Shown: positions 31,440 through 39,937 of the stretch, one piece after another | Layout: every line of letters starts with the position of its first letter | Numbering within the stretch: the stretch's first letter is position 1 | DNA from: Sphingomonas sp. BK235 | Lineage (GTDB): Bacteria > Pseudomonadota > Alphaproteobacteria > Sphingomonadales > Sphingomonadaceae | Assembly: GCF_004345855.1 (NCBI RefSeq) | Contig: NZ_SLXN01000002.1 | Coordinates: 186,001 to 250,000 of the forward strand | Reading direction: 5' to 3' | Length of the DNA stretch: 64,000 nucleotides | The notes under the pieces: generated by a model | The model's database searches: none | Told to the model about the DNA's origin: nothing | The model's input: only the letters and a program-made list of their open reading frames with translations | Position numbers and translations under genes: made by a program

Positions 31440-34400
31440 TCACTCGGCGGGCTGGAGCGCGGCGTCGTCGTCGCGGCGCGCCGGCCGGCGGCGGGCGAGC
31501 CGCGCGCCGAGCGCGCGGCACACCACGTAGAAGGTCGGCGTGAAGATCAGCCCGAAGCCGGTCACCCCGATCATCCCGAAGAACACCGCGGTGCCCAGCG
31601 CCTGGCGCAGCTCGGCGCCCGCGCCGGTCGCGATCAGCAGCGGCACGGTGCCGAGGATGAAGGCGAAGCTGGTCATCAGGATCGGCCGCAGCCGCACCTG
31701 CGCCGCCTGCACTGCGGCCTCGACCGGGGTGAGGCCGTCGCGCTCCTCCGCCTGCTTGGCGAACTCGACCACCAGGATCGCGTTCTTGGCGGCGAGCGCG
31801 ATCAGCACGACCAGCCCGATCTGCGTCAGCACGTTATTGTCCATGCCGCGCAGGTTCACCCCCGCCATCGCGGCGAGCAGGCACATCGGCACGATCAGCA
31901 CGATCGAGAGCGGCAGCAGCAGGCTCTCATATTGCGCCGCGAGCACCAGGAAGACGAACACCACCGCCAGCGCGAAGACGATCCCGGCGGTGTTGCCCGC
32001 CGCCTTCTGCTGGAAGGCGATCCCGGTCCACTCGGCGCCATAGCCCGAGGGCAGCGTGTCGTGCGCGAGCTTCTCCATCGTCACCAGCGAGCGGCCCGAG
32101 GAGTAACCGGGCGCGGTGTCGCCATCCACCTCGACCGCGGGGTAGAGGTTGTAGCGCGTGACGCGATACGGGCCGGTCCGGTCCTGGAAGGTCGCGACCG
32201 AGCCGATCGGCACCATCGCGCCCGAGGCCGAGCGGGTCTTGAGGTTGGCGATGTCCGCCGGGGTCGAGCGGAACGGCGCGTCGGCCTGGGCGGTGACGCG
32301 GTAGGTGCGGCCGATCAGGTTGAAGTCGTTCACGAAGGCGCTGCCGAGATAGACTTGGAGCGCCTCGAACACGCGCGCCGGGGGCACGCCGAGCAGGTCC
32401 GACTTCGCCCGGTCGACGTCGGCGAAGATGCGCGGCGTGGCGGTGTTGAAGAAGGTATAGACCTGCGCCAGCCCCTCGGTCTGGTTGGCGGTGCCGATCA
32501 GCTTGCCCGCCTCCGCGCCGAGCGCCTGATAGCCCGCGCCCTGGCGGTCCTGCACCATCAGGCGATAGCCGCCCGCCGAGCCGATGCCCTGGATCAAGGG
32601 CGGAGGCACGACGAGGATGCGCGCCTCGTCGATGTCGGCGGTGACCTCGCGCGTCTTCTGCATCAGGCCGGCGAAGGTGACGCCGAGCTTCTCGCGCTCG
32701 GCGAAGGACTGGAGCGGCACGTACGCCGCGGCGGTGTTGGGCGCGAGCGTCTGCGACGGGCCGTCGAAGCCCGCGAGCATGACGACGCCCTTCACCCCCG
32801 CGAGCGGCAGGATGCGCTTGGCCACCTTCTGCACCACCGCGTCGGTGCGCTCGACCGAGGCGCCCGCGGGCAGCTGCACCACGGTGAGGAAATAGCCCTG
32901 GTCCTGCGCAGGGATGAAGCCGGTCGGCGTCGCCCAGAACAGCGCCACGGTCGCGGCGATGAGCCCGGCATAGACCGCCATCATCCGCTTCGGCGCGCGC
33001 ACCAGCCTCGCGGTGAGGTTGGCATAGCGCAGGCTCAGCCGCTCGAACGCTCGGTTGAACGAATCGCCGGCGGAGCGCAGCGCGCGGGTGACGCGATTGC
33101 CCGAATCGTGCGACTCGTGCGGGCGCAGAAGCAAAGCGGCGAGCGCGGGCGAGAGCGTCAGCGACACCACCAGCGAGATCACCGTGGCGGTGGCGATCGT
33201 CACCGCGAACTGCTGGTAGAAGGCGCCCGACAGGCCGGTGAGGAACAAGGTCGGCACGAACACCGCGCACAGCACCAGCACGATCGCGACCAGCGCGCCC
33301 GACACCTCGTCCATCGACACCTTGGCCGCCTCGAGCGGGGAGAGCCCCTGCTCGAGGTTGCGCTCGACATTCTCGACCACGACGATCGCGTCGTCGACGA
33401 CGATGCCGATCGCCAGCACCAGCCCGAACAGCGACAGCGTGTTGAGCGAATAGCCGACCGCGGCGAGCATCGCGAAGGTACCGACCAGCGAGACCGGGAT
33501 GGCGACGATCGGGATGATCGCGGCGCGCCACTTCTGGAGGAACACCAGGATGACGAGCACGACGAGCACCATCGCCTCGAACAACGTGTGGATCACCGCG
33601 TCGACCGACTGGGCGATGAACTCGGTGGGGTTGTAGATGACGCGATATTCCAGGCCCTTGGGGAAGGACTTGGACATCGCCTCCATCTCCGCGGTCACCT
33701 TCTCGGCGGCGGCGAGCGCGTTCGAGCCGGGGCGCTGGAACACCGCCGCGATCACGGTCGGCTGGCCCGAGAGATAGGTGTTCGAATTATAGTCCTGCGC
33801 GCCGAGCTCCACCCGCGCGACGTCGCGCACGCGCACCTGGCGGCCATTGTCGTCGGTGCGGATCACCACGTCGGCGAACTGGTTGGGATCGACCAGCCGG
33901 CCCTGCGTCTCGACGTTGAGCTGGAAGGCGTTGCCGTTGCCATAGGGTGGCTGGCCGAGCGAGCCCGCGGCGACCTGGACGTTCTGCGCGCGCAGCGCCG
34001 CGACGATGTCGCCCGCGGTGAGGTCGAGCGCGGCGGCGCGGCCGGGATCGATCCACACGCGCATCGCATAGTCGCGGCTGCCGAACAGGCGGACGTCACC
34101 GACGCCGTCGATGCGCGCGAGGCGGTCGCGCACCTGGGTCAGCGCGTAGTTGGAGATGTAACCGCGATCGAGCGACTTGTCGGGCGAGATCAGGTTGACG
34201 ACCATGAGGAAGTCGGGGCTGGTCTTGCGCGTCACCACGCCGAGCCGCTGCACCTCCTCGGGCAGCCGCGGCACCGCCACGGCGACGCGGTTCTGCACGA
34301 GCACCTGCGCGGCGTCGAGGTCGGTGCCGATCTTGAAGGTGACGGTGATCGTCAGATTGCCGTCACCGGTCGACTGGCTCGACTGGTACAGCATGTCGTC

Positions 34401-34622
34401 GACGCCGTTGATCTCCTGCTCGATCGGCGCGGCGACGGTCTCCGCCACCGTCTCGGCCGAGGCGCCGGGATAGTTTGCGGTGACGGTCACCGTGGGCGGC
34501 ACGATGTCGGGATATTGCGCGACGGGGAGACCCCAATAAGCGATCGCGCCGACGATGGTGATGATCACCGCGATGACGCCGGCGAAGATCGGGCGGGTGA
34601 TGAAGAAGCGCGACAGGCGCAT
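31440..34622 (-). CDS. RND multidrug efflux pump, HAE1 family (AcrB/MexB-like)
   Basis: 1060 aa, the normal length for AcrB-type pumps. It has 12 spans and two large periplasmic domains. The N terminus is typical ('MRLSRFFITRPIFAGVIAVI'). The proton-relay pair sits in span 4 ('LAIGIVVDDAIVVVENVERN'). 'GLSGAFYQQFAVTIA', 'FIPAQDQGYFLTVVQLPAGA' and 'IGLVVLIALAAKNAILVVEF' mark the hydrophobe/amphiphile exporter class. Substrates are probably drugs, bile-like compounds or solvents; specificity cannot be read. A 7-bp hairpin separates it from the adaptor. Confidence 0.97.
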   Translation of the reverse strand: MRLSRFFITRPIFAGVIAVIITIVGAIAYWGLPVAQYPDIVPPTVTVTANYPGASAETVAETVAAPIEQEINGVDDMLYQSSQSTGDGNLTITVTFKIGTDLDAAQVLVQNRVAVAVPRLPEEVQRLGVVTRKTSPDFLMVVNLISPDKSLDRGYISNYALTQVRDRLARIDGVGDVRLFGSRDYAMRVWIDPGRAAALDLTAGDIVAALRAQNVQVAAGSLGQPPYGNGNAFQLNVETQGRLVDPNQFADVVIRTDDNGRQVRVRDVARVELGAQDYNSNTYLSGQPTVIAAVFQRPGSNALAAAEKVTAEMEAMSKSFPKGLEYRVIYNPTEFIAQSVDAVIHTLFEAMVLVVLVILVFLQKWRAAIIPIVAIPVSLVGTFAMLAAVGYSLNTLSLFGLVLAIGIVVDDAIVVVENVERNLEQGLSPLEAAKVSMDEVSGALVAIVLVLCAVFVPTLFLTGLSGAFYQQFAVTIATATVISLVVSLTLSPALAALLLRPHESHDSGNRVTRALRSAGDSFNRAFERLSLRYANLTARLVRAPKRMMAVYAGLIAATVALFWATPTGFIPAQDQGYFLTVVQLPAGASVERTDAVVQKVAKRILPLAGVKGVVMLAGFDGPSQTLAPNTAAAYVPLQSFAEREKLGVTFAGLMQKTREVTADIDEARILVVPPPLIQGIGSAGGYRLMVQDRQGAGYQALGAEAGKLIGTANQTEGLAQVYTFFNTATPRIFADVDRAKSDLLGVPPARVFEALQVYLGSAFVNDFNLIGRTYRVTAQADAPFRSTPADIANLKTRSASGAMVPIGSVATFQDRTGPYRVTRYNLYPAVEVDGDTAPGYSSGRSLVTMEKLAHDTLPSGYGAEWTGIAFQQKAAGNTAGIVFALAVVFVFLVLAAQYESLLLPLSIVLIVPMCLLAAMAGVNLRGMDNNVLTQIGLVVLIALAAKNAILVVEFAKQAEERDGLTPVEAAVQAAQVRLRPILMTSFAFILGTVPLLIATGAGAELRQALGTAVFFGMIGVTGFGLIFTPTFYVVCRALGARLARRRPARRDDDAALQPAE

Positions 34623-34679
34623 GACAGGCTCCCCGGATGCGAGGATGGAGGGGGGCCGCTGTGGGAGCGGCGGATCGGA

Positions 34680-34697
34680 GGCGGCGCCGACGCCGCC
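34680..34697. repeat. Hairpin between the RND adaptor and pump genes
   Basis: ggcggcg-ccga-cgccgcc, a perfect 7-bp stem with 4-nt loop, lies 4 bp beyond the adaptor stop on the minus strand. It could tune relative adaptor and pump expression by mRNA processing; no U tract is present. Confidence 0.4.
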
Positions 34698-34701
34698 GTG
34701 A

Positions 34702-35958
34702 TCAGGAGGTGAAGGTGGCCTCGCCGGTGATCGGCGCCGCGCCCGGCGGGGCGTCGCCGCCGCTCGCCGGCGCGATCTTACCGGCGCGGACCTGCACCTT
34801 GGTGCCCGGCATCGCCATCTGGGTGCCGCTGATCACGACGCGGTCGCTCGGCGAGATCCCGCTGCGCACGATGCGCAGGCCGGCGAGCACCGGGCCGAGC
34901 GTCACCGGCTTGGCGGTCACGGTACCGTCGGCGCCGACGGTCAGCAGCGTCTTGCGCGCCTGGTCGGTCTGCACCGCGGCGTCGGGGACGAGCAGCGCGC
35001 GCGTCGTCGCGCCCGAGGCGAGCCGCATGTTGCCGAACATGCCCGGGGTGAGGAACTGGTCCGGGTTGCGCAGCACCGCGCGGCTGCGGATCGTGCCCGA
35101 GCGCGAGTCGAGCCCGTTGTCGGTGAAGTCGAGCCGGCCGTGCCAGCGATAGTCGCCCTCGTCCTGCAGCCGCACGTCGACGTCGGGCGCCGAGACGCCC
35201 GCGGCGCGCGCGCGCTTGTTCTTGAGGAAGAGCGCTTCCGAGCCGTCGAAGGCGAAGTAGATCGGATCGAGCGCGTTGATCGTGGTGAGCAACGTTCCGC
35301 TGGTGTCGCCGCCGGCGACGAGGTTGCCGGGATCGATGCGCCGGTCCGAGACGCGCCCCGCGATCGGCGCGCGCACCTGGGTGAACTCCATGTCGAGCGC
35401 GCGCGCGCGGACGCGCGCCTCGGCGGCGGCGAGCTGCGCGCTGGCGGCGCGGACGCGCGCGGTGAGCTGGTCGAGCTCGCCCTTGGAAACCGCGTCCTCG
35501 GCGACGAGCCGGCCGGCGCGGTCGAGGTTGGCGCGCGCGAGCAGCAGGTCGCTGCGCGCGGTGGCGACACCCGCCTGCGCCTCGGCGAGCGCGGCGGCGA
35601 AGGGGCGCTGGTCGATGGTGAAGAGCAGCTGCCCGGCGCGGACGGTGGCGCCGTCGGTGAAATGGACCGCGCTGATCGCGCCCGAGACGCGCGGGCGCAC
35701 CTCGACCGAGCGGCTCGGCTCGAAGCGGCCGACATAATCGTCCCACTCGGCAACGGTGCGCTGCAGCGGCGGCGCGACGGTGACGGTGGGAGCCGGCGGC
35801 GCGGCGACCGCGGGCTGCTCGCGGTGGAGCAAGGTGGCGGCGCCGATCACCGCCACGAGCGGGACGCCGATCCAGGCGGCGCGCTTGGCGGTGCTGGGAC
35901 GCGACGCGGGCGCGGCCTCGACCGAGTCGGCCGGGTCGATCGTGCTGTGCATGTTCAT
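34702..35958 (-). CDS. RND efflux periplasmic adaptor (AcrA/MexA-like)
   Basis: 418 aa membrane-fusion protein. N-terminal anchor (about 28-46), then 'DDYVGRFEPSRSVEVRPRVS', the lipoyl half 'GAISAVHFTDGATVRAGQLL', a helical hairpin ('ARSDLLLARANLDRAGRLVA'), the second lipoyl half 'FTQVRAPIAGRVSDRRIDPG', and a beta-barrel domain ('FLTPGMFGNMRLASG'). It bridges pump and outer channel. ATG 35958 is favoured by GGAG 8 bp upstream. A short upstream frame ends in an ATGA overlap with this start. Confidence 0.95.
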   Translation of the reverse strand: MNMHSTIDPADSVEAAPASRPSTAKRAAWIGVPLVAVIGAATLLHREQPAVAAPPAPTVTVAPPLQRTVAEWDDYVGRFEPSRSVEVRPRVSGAISAVHFTDGATVRAGQLLFTIDQRPFAAALAEAQAGVATARSDLLLARANLDRAGRLVAEDAVSKGELDQLTARVRAASAQLAAAEARVRARALDMEFTQVRAPIAGRVSDRRIDPGNLVAGGDTSGTLLTTINALDPIYFAFDGSEALFLKNKRARAAGVSAPDVDVRLQDEGDYRWHGRLDFTDNGLDSRSGTIRSRAVLRNPDQFLTPGMFGNMRLASGATTRALLVPDAAVQTDQARKTLLTVGADGTVTAKPVTLGPVLAGLRIVRSGISPSDRVVISGTQMAMPGTKVQVRAGKIAPASGGDAPPGAAPITGEATFTS

Positions 35959-36014
35959 CGGCGGGTCTCCGCGGTCAGACGGGGAGAGAGGGTCAGGCAG
36001 GCGCGATGGGCCAT
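35955..36014 (-). CDS. Candidate leader peptide of the RND operon
   Basis: A 19-codon frame from ATG 36014 ('MAHRACLTLSPRLTAETRR') stops in TGA that overlaps the adaptor ATG as ATGA. Its ribosome site is weak (AGGA about 11 bp upstream). It lies in the roughly 290-nt leader implied by the promoter at 36254-36282. Translation is unproven; the frame may be fortuitous in this GC-rich DNA. Confidence 0.25.
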   Translation of the reverse strand: MAHRACLTLSPRLTAETRR

Positions 36015-36244
36015 GGCGAGAAGGTCCTGTGCGATGGGCGGCCGGCCGCACCCGGCGCGCGGGATACGCGGCACGCCGAAGGAGGACGGACGGTGGCGCT
36101 CACCGCGACGCAGCGCGTCGGGCAAGCGGAAGAAAGATCGTCATGCGGCGTCGACCGGTCAGGTCCCGGCGCGCCGCCTGGTGAGAGGAGGATCCATAAG
36201 GCTCCGTCGAACGCTCGACGGCGCGCGCAGCCGTCATGCTTTCG

Positions 36245-36258
36245 ATACCGACTGGTAT
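36245..36258. promoter_or_regulatory. TetR-style operator 1 overlapping the RND promoter -10
   Basis: ATACC-gact-GGTAT, a perfect 5-bp inverted repeat with 4-bp centre. On the minus strand the half-site forms part of the -10 element, so binding would block RNA polymerase. A second TACC-N4-GGTA site is centred 48 bp away. No TetR-family gene is in the window. Confidence 0.55.
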
Positions 36259-36282
36259 AGAAAGCCGCCCTACGCTGGTCAA
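36254..36282 (-). promoter_or_regulatory. Sigma-70 promoter of the RND efflux operon
   Basis: Reading the minus strand: TTGACC (36282-36277), a 17-bp spacer, then TATACC (36259-36254). Both hexamers fit the housekeeping consensus well, with optimal spacing. Transcription would begin near 36247, about 290 nt before the adaptor gene. Between 36015 and 36240 I see no convincing gene. Confidence 0.6.
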
Positions 36283-36293
36283 CCGCCTTTTTG

Positions 36294-36305
36294 TACCGCA
36301 TGGTA
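36294..36305. promoter_or_regulatory. TetR-style operator 2 upstream of the RND promoter
   Basis: TACC-gcat-GGTA, a perfect inverted repeat sharing half-site and spacing with 36245-36258. It lies beyond the -35 of the minus-strand promoter and 77 bp before the + strand protease gene, so one regulator could act on both divergent genes. Confidence 0.5.
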
Positions 36306-36381
36306 GTTTTATTTGTCGATACCCTTTGTTGTGCTTGCGTCACGCTGGTGTTCGACCCGAAACGGGCGTATTCTCCGCGAC

Positions 36382-37344
36382 ATGGAGAGGTTGCTCGCGC
36401 TGCTGTTGGGGGGCGCGGCCCTGCCCGCGGCGGCGCAGGTCGGGATACCCTCGGACGCGTCTGCGATTACCCGGGTGGACTTGCCCACCGAGGCCCCAGC
36501 GACTCCGTCGGACGAACTCGCCTTCCTCAACGCCGATGATCGCATGACCGTGCCCGTCGAGATCGCGGGCGCTGGTCCCTTCCCCTTCATCATCGACACC
36601 GGCGCGCAACGCAGCGTGATCTCGCGCCAGCTCGCGACCCATCTTGGCCTCCCCGCCGGGCGCCGTGTCCGGCTCGTCGCGATGGCGGGGACGAGTGACG
36701 TCGACACGGTCATCATCCCGGCCATCTCGGTCAGTCCCAAGCCGGTAGGCCGCGTCGGCGGCGCGAAGATCGAGGCGCCCGCGCTCGAGGCGCGTCATCT
36801 CGGCGCACCGGGGATGCTTGGCATCGACACGCTCCAAGGCCAGGCGCTGACGATCGACTTCGACGCGCAGCGGATGCAGGTGACACCGTCGAGCAAGCGC
36901 GAGCGGCTCAAGCGCGAGCCCGGCGAGATCGTGATCCAGGCGCGCAGCCTGTTCGGCCAGCTCGTCGTCACCAGCGCCACGGTCGCGGGGCGGCGCGTGC
37001 GGGTGGTGCTCGATACCGGCACCAGCGTCAGCCTCGGCAATCTCGCGCTGCGCCGCCTGCTCTCGGTGCGCAAGCGCGAGACCACGCTGCTCACCAGCGT
37101 GCTCGGCGTCCAGCTCGCCGCCGATTACGCGCTGTTGCCCGAGATGACGCTCGGCCCCGCCAAGATCCGATCGCTGCCGATCGCCTTCGCCGACGCCGCG
37201 CCGTTCCGCGTCTTCGGCATCGATGACAAGCCTGCGCTGATGCTGGGGATGGACGCGCTGCGGCTGTTCCGTCGCGTCCACATCGATTTCGCCAATCGCG
37301 AGCTGCGGCTCCTCCTGCCGCGCGACCTGCGCCGCACCGGCTGA
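36382..37344 (+). CDS. Exported retropepsin-like aspartyl protease with two catalytic motifs
   Basis: 320 aa. A signal peptide ('LLALLLGGAALPAAAQ') is followed by two aspartyl protease repeats: 'FPFIIDTGAQRSVISRQLA' (about 70-90) and 'RVRVVLDTGTSVSLGNLAL' (about 205-225). Each has the D-T-G catalytic triad, so a single chain could form a pseudo-dimeric active site. 'GMLGIDTLQG' and 'ALMLGMDALRLFRRVHIDFA' are the hydrophobic-hydrophobic-Gly flaps of the family. Periplasmic or secreted. The ATG lacks a good ribosome site. Next gene follows after 61 bp. Confidence 0.85.
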   Translation: MERLLALLLGGAALPAAAQVGIPSDASAITRVDLPTEAPATPSDELAFLNADDRMTVPVEIAGAGPFPFIIDTGAQRSVISRQLATHLGLPAGRRVRLVAMAGTSDVDTVIIPAISVSPKPVGRVGGAKIEAPALEARHLGAPGMLGIDTLQGQALTIDFDAQRMQVTPSSKRERLKREPGEIVIQARSLFGQLVVTSATVAGRRVRVVLDTGTSVSLGNLALRRLLSVRKRETTLLTSVLGVQLAADYALLPEMTLGPAKIRSLPIAFADAAPFRVFGIDDKPALMLGMDALRLFRRVHIDFANRELRLLLPRDLRRTG

Positions 37345-37405
37345 GCGCGGTTGCGCCGCGCCCGCATCGCTGCGAGGCTCCCATCGGAACGATCGGGGGA
37401 GACGA

Positions 37406-38815
37406 ATGCGCATTTTGGGTAGGGCGGCGCTGATCGCCGGGCTCGTGGCGGGAACCGTGACGGGGGGCGGCGCGTCGGCGCAGTCACGTCCGGACGAGAA
37501 GGCATTCTTCGATCTCTACCGCGAGATGGTCGAGACCAACACGGTGGTGAACGTCGGCAGCTGTTCCCAGGCGGCGGAGCAGGTCGCGGCGCGGCTCAAG
37601 CGCGCGGGCTATGCCGACGCCGATGTCACGCTGTTCTCCACCCCCGATCATCCCAAGGACGGCGGGATCGTGGCGCTGCTGCGCGGCAGCGACCCCGCGC
37701 TCAAGCCGATGCTGCTGCTCGGGCATCTCGACGTGGTCGAGGCGAAGCGCGCCGACTGGCAACGCGACCCGTTCAAGCTGGTCGAGGAGGATGGCTATTA
37801 TTACGCGCGCGGCGCGGTGGACGACAAAGCCATGTCGGCGATCTGGGCCGATGCGATGATCCGCTTCCGGACGCAGAACTTCCGGCCGAAGCGCACGATC
37901 AAGCTGGCGCTGACTTGCGGCGAGGAGACCACCTTCGCCTTCAACGGCGCGCAATGGCTGGCGCAGCACCGGCCCGAGCTGATCGCGGCCGAGTTCGCGC
38001 TCAACGAGGGCGGCGGCGGGCGGCTCGACTCGCAGGGGAAGCGCCAGCTGCTCGCCGTCCAGGTCGGCGAGAAAGCGGCGCAGAACTTCACCTTCCTGGC
38101 GACCAATCCCGGCGGCCACAGCTCCACGCCCGTGCCGGAGAACGCGATCTACGAGCTCGCCGACGCGATCAAGGCGGTGCAGAACTACGAGTTTCCGGTA
38201 CGCTTCACCGACACGACCCGCGCCTATTTCACCGCCACCGCCAAGCGCGTCGGCGGCGAGCAGGCGACCGCGATCACGCGGTTGCTGGCTGATCCGCAGG
38301 ACCGCGCCGCCGACGTGATCGTCAGCCGCGACAAAGTGATGCACTCGACGCTGCGCACCACCTGCGTGGCGACGCTGCTGAGCGCTGGCCATGCCGAGAA
38401 CGCGCTGCCGCAGCGCGCCAACGCCAACGTCAACTGCCGCATCTTCCCGGGCGAGACGGTCGAGGGGACGCTCGACAAGCTGCGCGAGTTGGCGGGGAGC
38501 AAGGTGACCGTCATTGCCAACCAGCCGATCCGCCCCACCGCGGTGCCGCCGACGCTCGACCCGAAGATCATCGGCCCGATGGAAGCACTGGCGAAGAAGC
38601 ATTTCCCCGGCGTGCCTTTATTGCCGACGATGTCGACGGGGGCCACCGACGGCGTGTTCCTCGAAGCGATCGGCATCCCGGTCTATGGCGTGCCGGGCAC
38701 GTTCCTCGATCCCGATTTCAACGGCGTACACGGGCTGAACGAGCGGATCCGGGTGGCGTCGCTCTATGCCGCGCGAGATTATTTGTACGACCTGGCGAAG
38801 GCGTATGCTGGTTGA
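37406..38815 (+). CDS. Exported M20 family metallopeptidase
   Basis: 469 aa with a signal peptide (about 1-26, ending 'GGASAQ'). Zinc-ligand motifs of M20 are present: 'MLLLGHLDVVEA' (His and, two residues on, Asp), 'YYARGAVDDKAM', 'TCGEETTFAF' (catalytic Glu pair) and the late 'GVHGLNERIRV' His. A dimerisation domain ('NPGGHSSTPVPENAIYELAD') sits in the middle. It likely cleaves dipeptides or acylated amino acids in the periplasm. Probably cotranscribed with the aspartyl protease gene. Confidence 0.92.
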   Translation: MRILGRAALIAGLVAGTVTGGGASAQSRPDEKAFFDLYREMVETNTVVNVGSCSQAAEQVAARLKRAGYADADVTLFSTPDHPKDGGIVALLRGSDPALKPMLLLGHLDVVEAKRADWQRDPFKLVEEDGYYYARGAVDDKAMSAIWADAMIRFRTQNFRPKRTIKLALTCGEETTFAFNGAQWLAQHRPELIAAEFALNEGGGGRLDSQGKRQLLAVQVGEKAAQNFTFLATNPGGHSSTPVPENAIYELADAIKAVQNYEFPVRFTDTTRAYFTATAKRVGGEQATAITRLLADPQDRAADVIVSRDKVMHSTLRTTCVATLLSAGHAENALPQRANANVNCRIFPGETVEGTLDKLRELAGSKVTVIANQPIRPTAVPPTLDPKIIGPMEALAKKHFPGVPLLPTMSTGATDGVFLEAIGIPVYGVPGTFLDPDFNGVHGLNERIRVASLYAARDYLYDLAKAYAG

Positions 38816-38847
38816 AGGCGCAGGATGATGACAAACGGCCTCCCCCT

Positions 38848-38943
38848 CGTCATCCCGGACTTGTTCCGGGATCCACTCCTCCGCGAGATTAACGCCCGAT
38901 GCGTGCGCGGAACGGTGGATCCCGGAACAAGTCCGGGATGACG
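38848..38943. repeat. Palindromic intergenic repeat, family B/C copy 2
   Basis: Arms 38848-38876 and 38915-38943 are perfect 29-bp inverted copies around a 38-bp spacer. Inner hairpin CCCGGA-loop-TCCGGG between 'cgtcat' and 'atccac' ends. It has the same scaffold and spacer length as 7632-7727. The rest of the 38816-39126 gap holds only a solitary family A half-core at 39032-39045 ('ggccttcgccgggg'). Confidence 0.93.
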
Positions 38944-39031
38944 GCAGGAGTGTCGAGAAGGCTGGGTGGAAGCCGGAACCGAGCGGCAAAGGCCGTGGTG
39001 AGACTCACGACCGCTCCGTAGCTGAACCCTT

Positions 39032-39045
39032 GGCCTTCGCCGGGG
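39032..39045 (+). repeat. Solitary family A half-element
   Basis: 'ggccttcgccgggg' matches the inner part of the right arm of the repeats at 9056-9146 and 17864-17958, with no opposing arm nearby. Probably a decayed copy. Confidence 0.4.
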
Positions 39046-39126
39046 TGACGATGTCGTCGGAGCCCATCCGGCCGGATCAGCGAGGTCTGGCCCCGCTTAC
39101 CCTATCTCTCGCAAGCGCGACGGCGT

Positions 39127-39765
39127 TCAGCGGAAGAAGACGTGGTTGCCGATCGAGGCGACCCGGACACCGGCGGCGCGGCCCATGCTGCGGTGGTGGA
39201 AATAGAGCGCGTTCGACGCGTCGGTCTCCCACGCGTCCTTCATCGCGACCTTGGCCACCGCCATCGCGGTGCGCCAGTCGTCGTTCGACGGTGCCGACGG
39301 CATCACGCCGCCGCGCACGAAGGAGAACTGGCCCTTCTGGGTGATGACGTCGCACACGCTGCCACCGAAGCGACGCGACTTGGTGCGGTTGAGGATCACC
39401 TCGGCGACCGCGAGCTGTCCGCTCAGCGGCTCACCGCGCGACTCGAAATAGATCGCACCGGCGAGGCAACGCAGGTCCTCGTCGGTGTTCGACGGGATCG
39501 ACTGGTCGGCGACGGCGGCGGCGAGGGTGGGATAAGCGACCTGCTCGTCCGCCTGGTCGGCGGCGGCCTGGTCGAGGATCTGGTCGGCGTTATCGGACGC
39601 CGGCGTCGCCGTCGCGGGGACCGCGTCGGTGACAGCGAGCTGGCTCGCGGTGACACCCGGGAGCGTCGGCACTTCGGCGGCGAGGCCGGGCGCGCTCTGC
39701 AGGGCCAGCGAGACGATCGAGGCAGTGAACGCTGCGAAAGCGGCAGCGCGGGAACCTAAAGGCAT
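39127..39765 (-). CDS. Exported cell wall hydrolase (SleB/CwlJ-type, Hydrolase_2)
   Basis: 212 aa. A signal peptide (about 1-30) leads to an Ala-rich linker and a catalytic SleB-type domain (about 95-212): 'LAGAIYFESRGEPLSGQLAV', 'EVILNRTKSRRFGGSVCDVI', 'QKGQFSFV', 'DAWETDASNALYFHHRSM'. Glu in 'YFESRGE' is the likely catalytic acid. The enzyme is expected to be a peptidoglycan lytic amidase or transglycosylase in the periplasm; the name comes from spore germination enzymes but this organism is not expected to sporulate. Confidence 0.92.
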   Translation of the reverse strand: MPLGSRAAAFAAFTASIVSLALQSAPGLAAEVPTLPGVTASQLAVTDAVPATATPASDNADQILDQAAADQADEQVAYPTLAAAVADQSIPSNTDEDLRCLAGAIYFESRGEPLSGQLAVAEVILNRTKSRRFGGSVCDVITQKGQFSFVRGGVMPSAPSNDDWRTAMAVAKVAMKDAWETDASNALYFHHRSMGRAAGVRVASIGNHVFFR

Positions 39766-39937
39766 TCCACGTCTTGTTTATGCGGTGGGTACGCGGAGAC
39801 GGTCGCTGAACCAGCGTTAGCTGCTCAAATGACCGACCGGGTGCCCCCCCGACTGCGTCACCGTTCGGGATCGCACCCCGCATCGGCACAACGCCTGTTG
39901 TCGATCCCACCCCGCTACGGTCGAGGGGTTAACAGCG

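Noticed and set aside
31932..34712. A 926-codon open frame on the + strand opposite the RND pump gene
   Set aside because: It mirrors the high-GC pump gene, its product is Arg/His/Glu/Asp-rich without any domain, and the minus-strand pump is unmistakable. Several other long antisense frames (for example opposite rho and fliI) were rejected for the same reason.
36100..36234. 45-codon frame in the RND leader starting 'MTAARAVERSTEPYG'
   Set aside because: No ribosome site and no recognisable composition; less convincing than the shorter ATGA-coupled frame.
7405..38943. CRISPR arrays or insertion sequences as explanation for the palindromes
   Set aside because: There are no regularly spaced direct repeats, no transposase and no target duplications; the elements are isolated inverted repeats.
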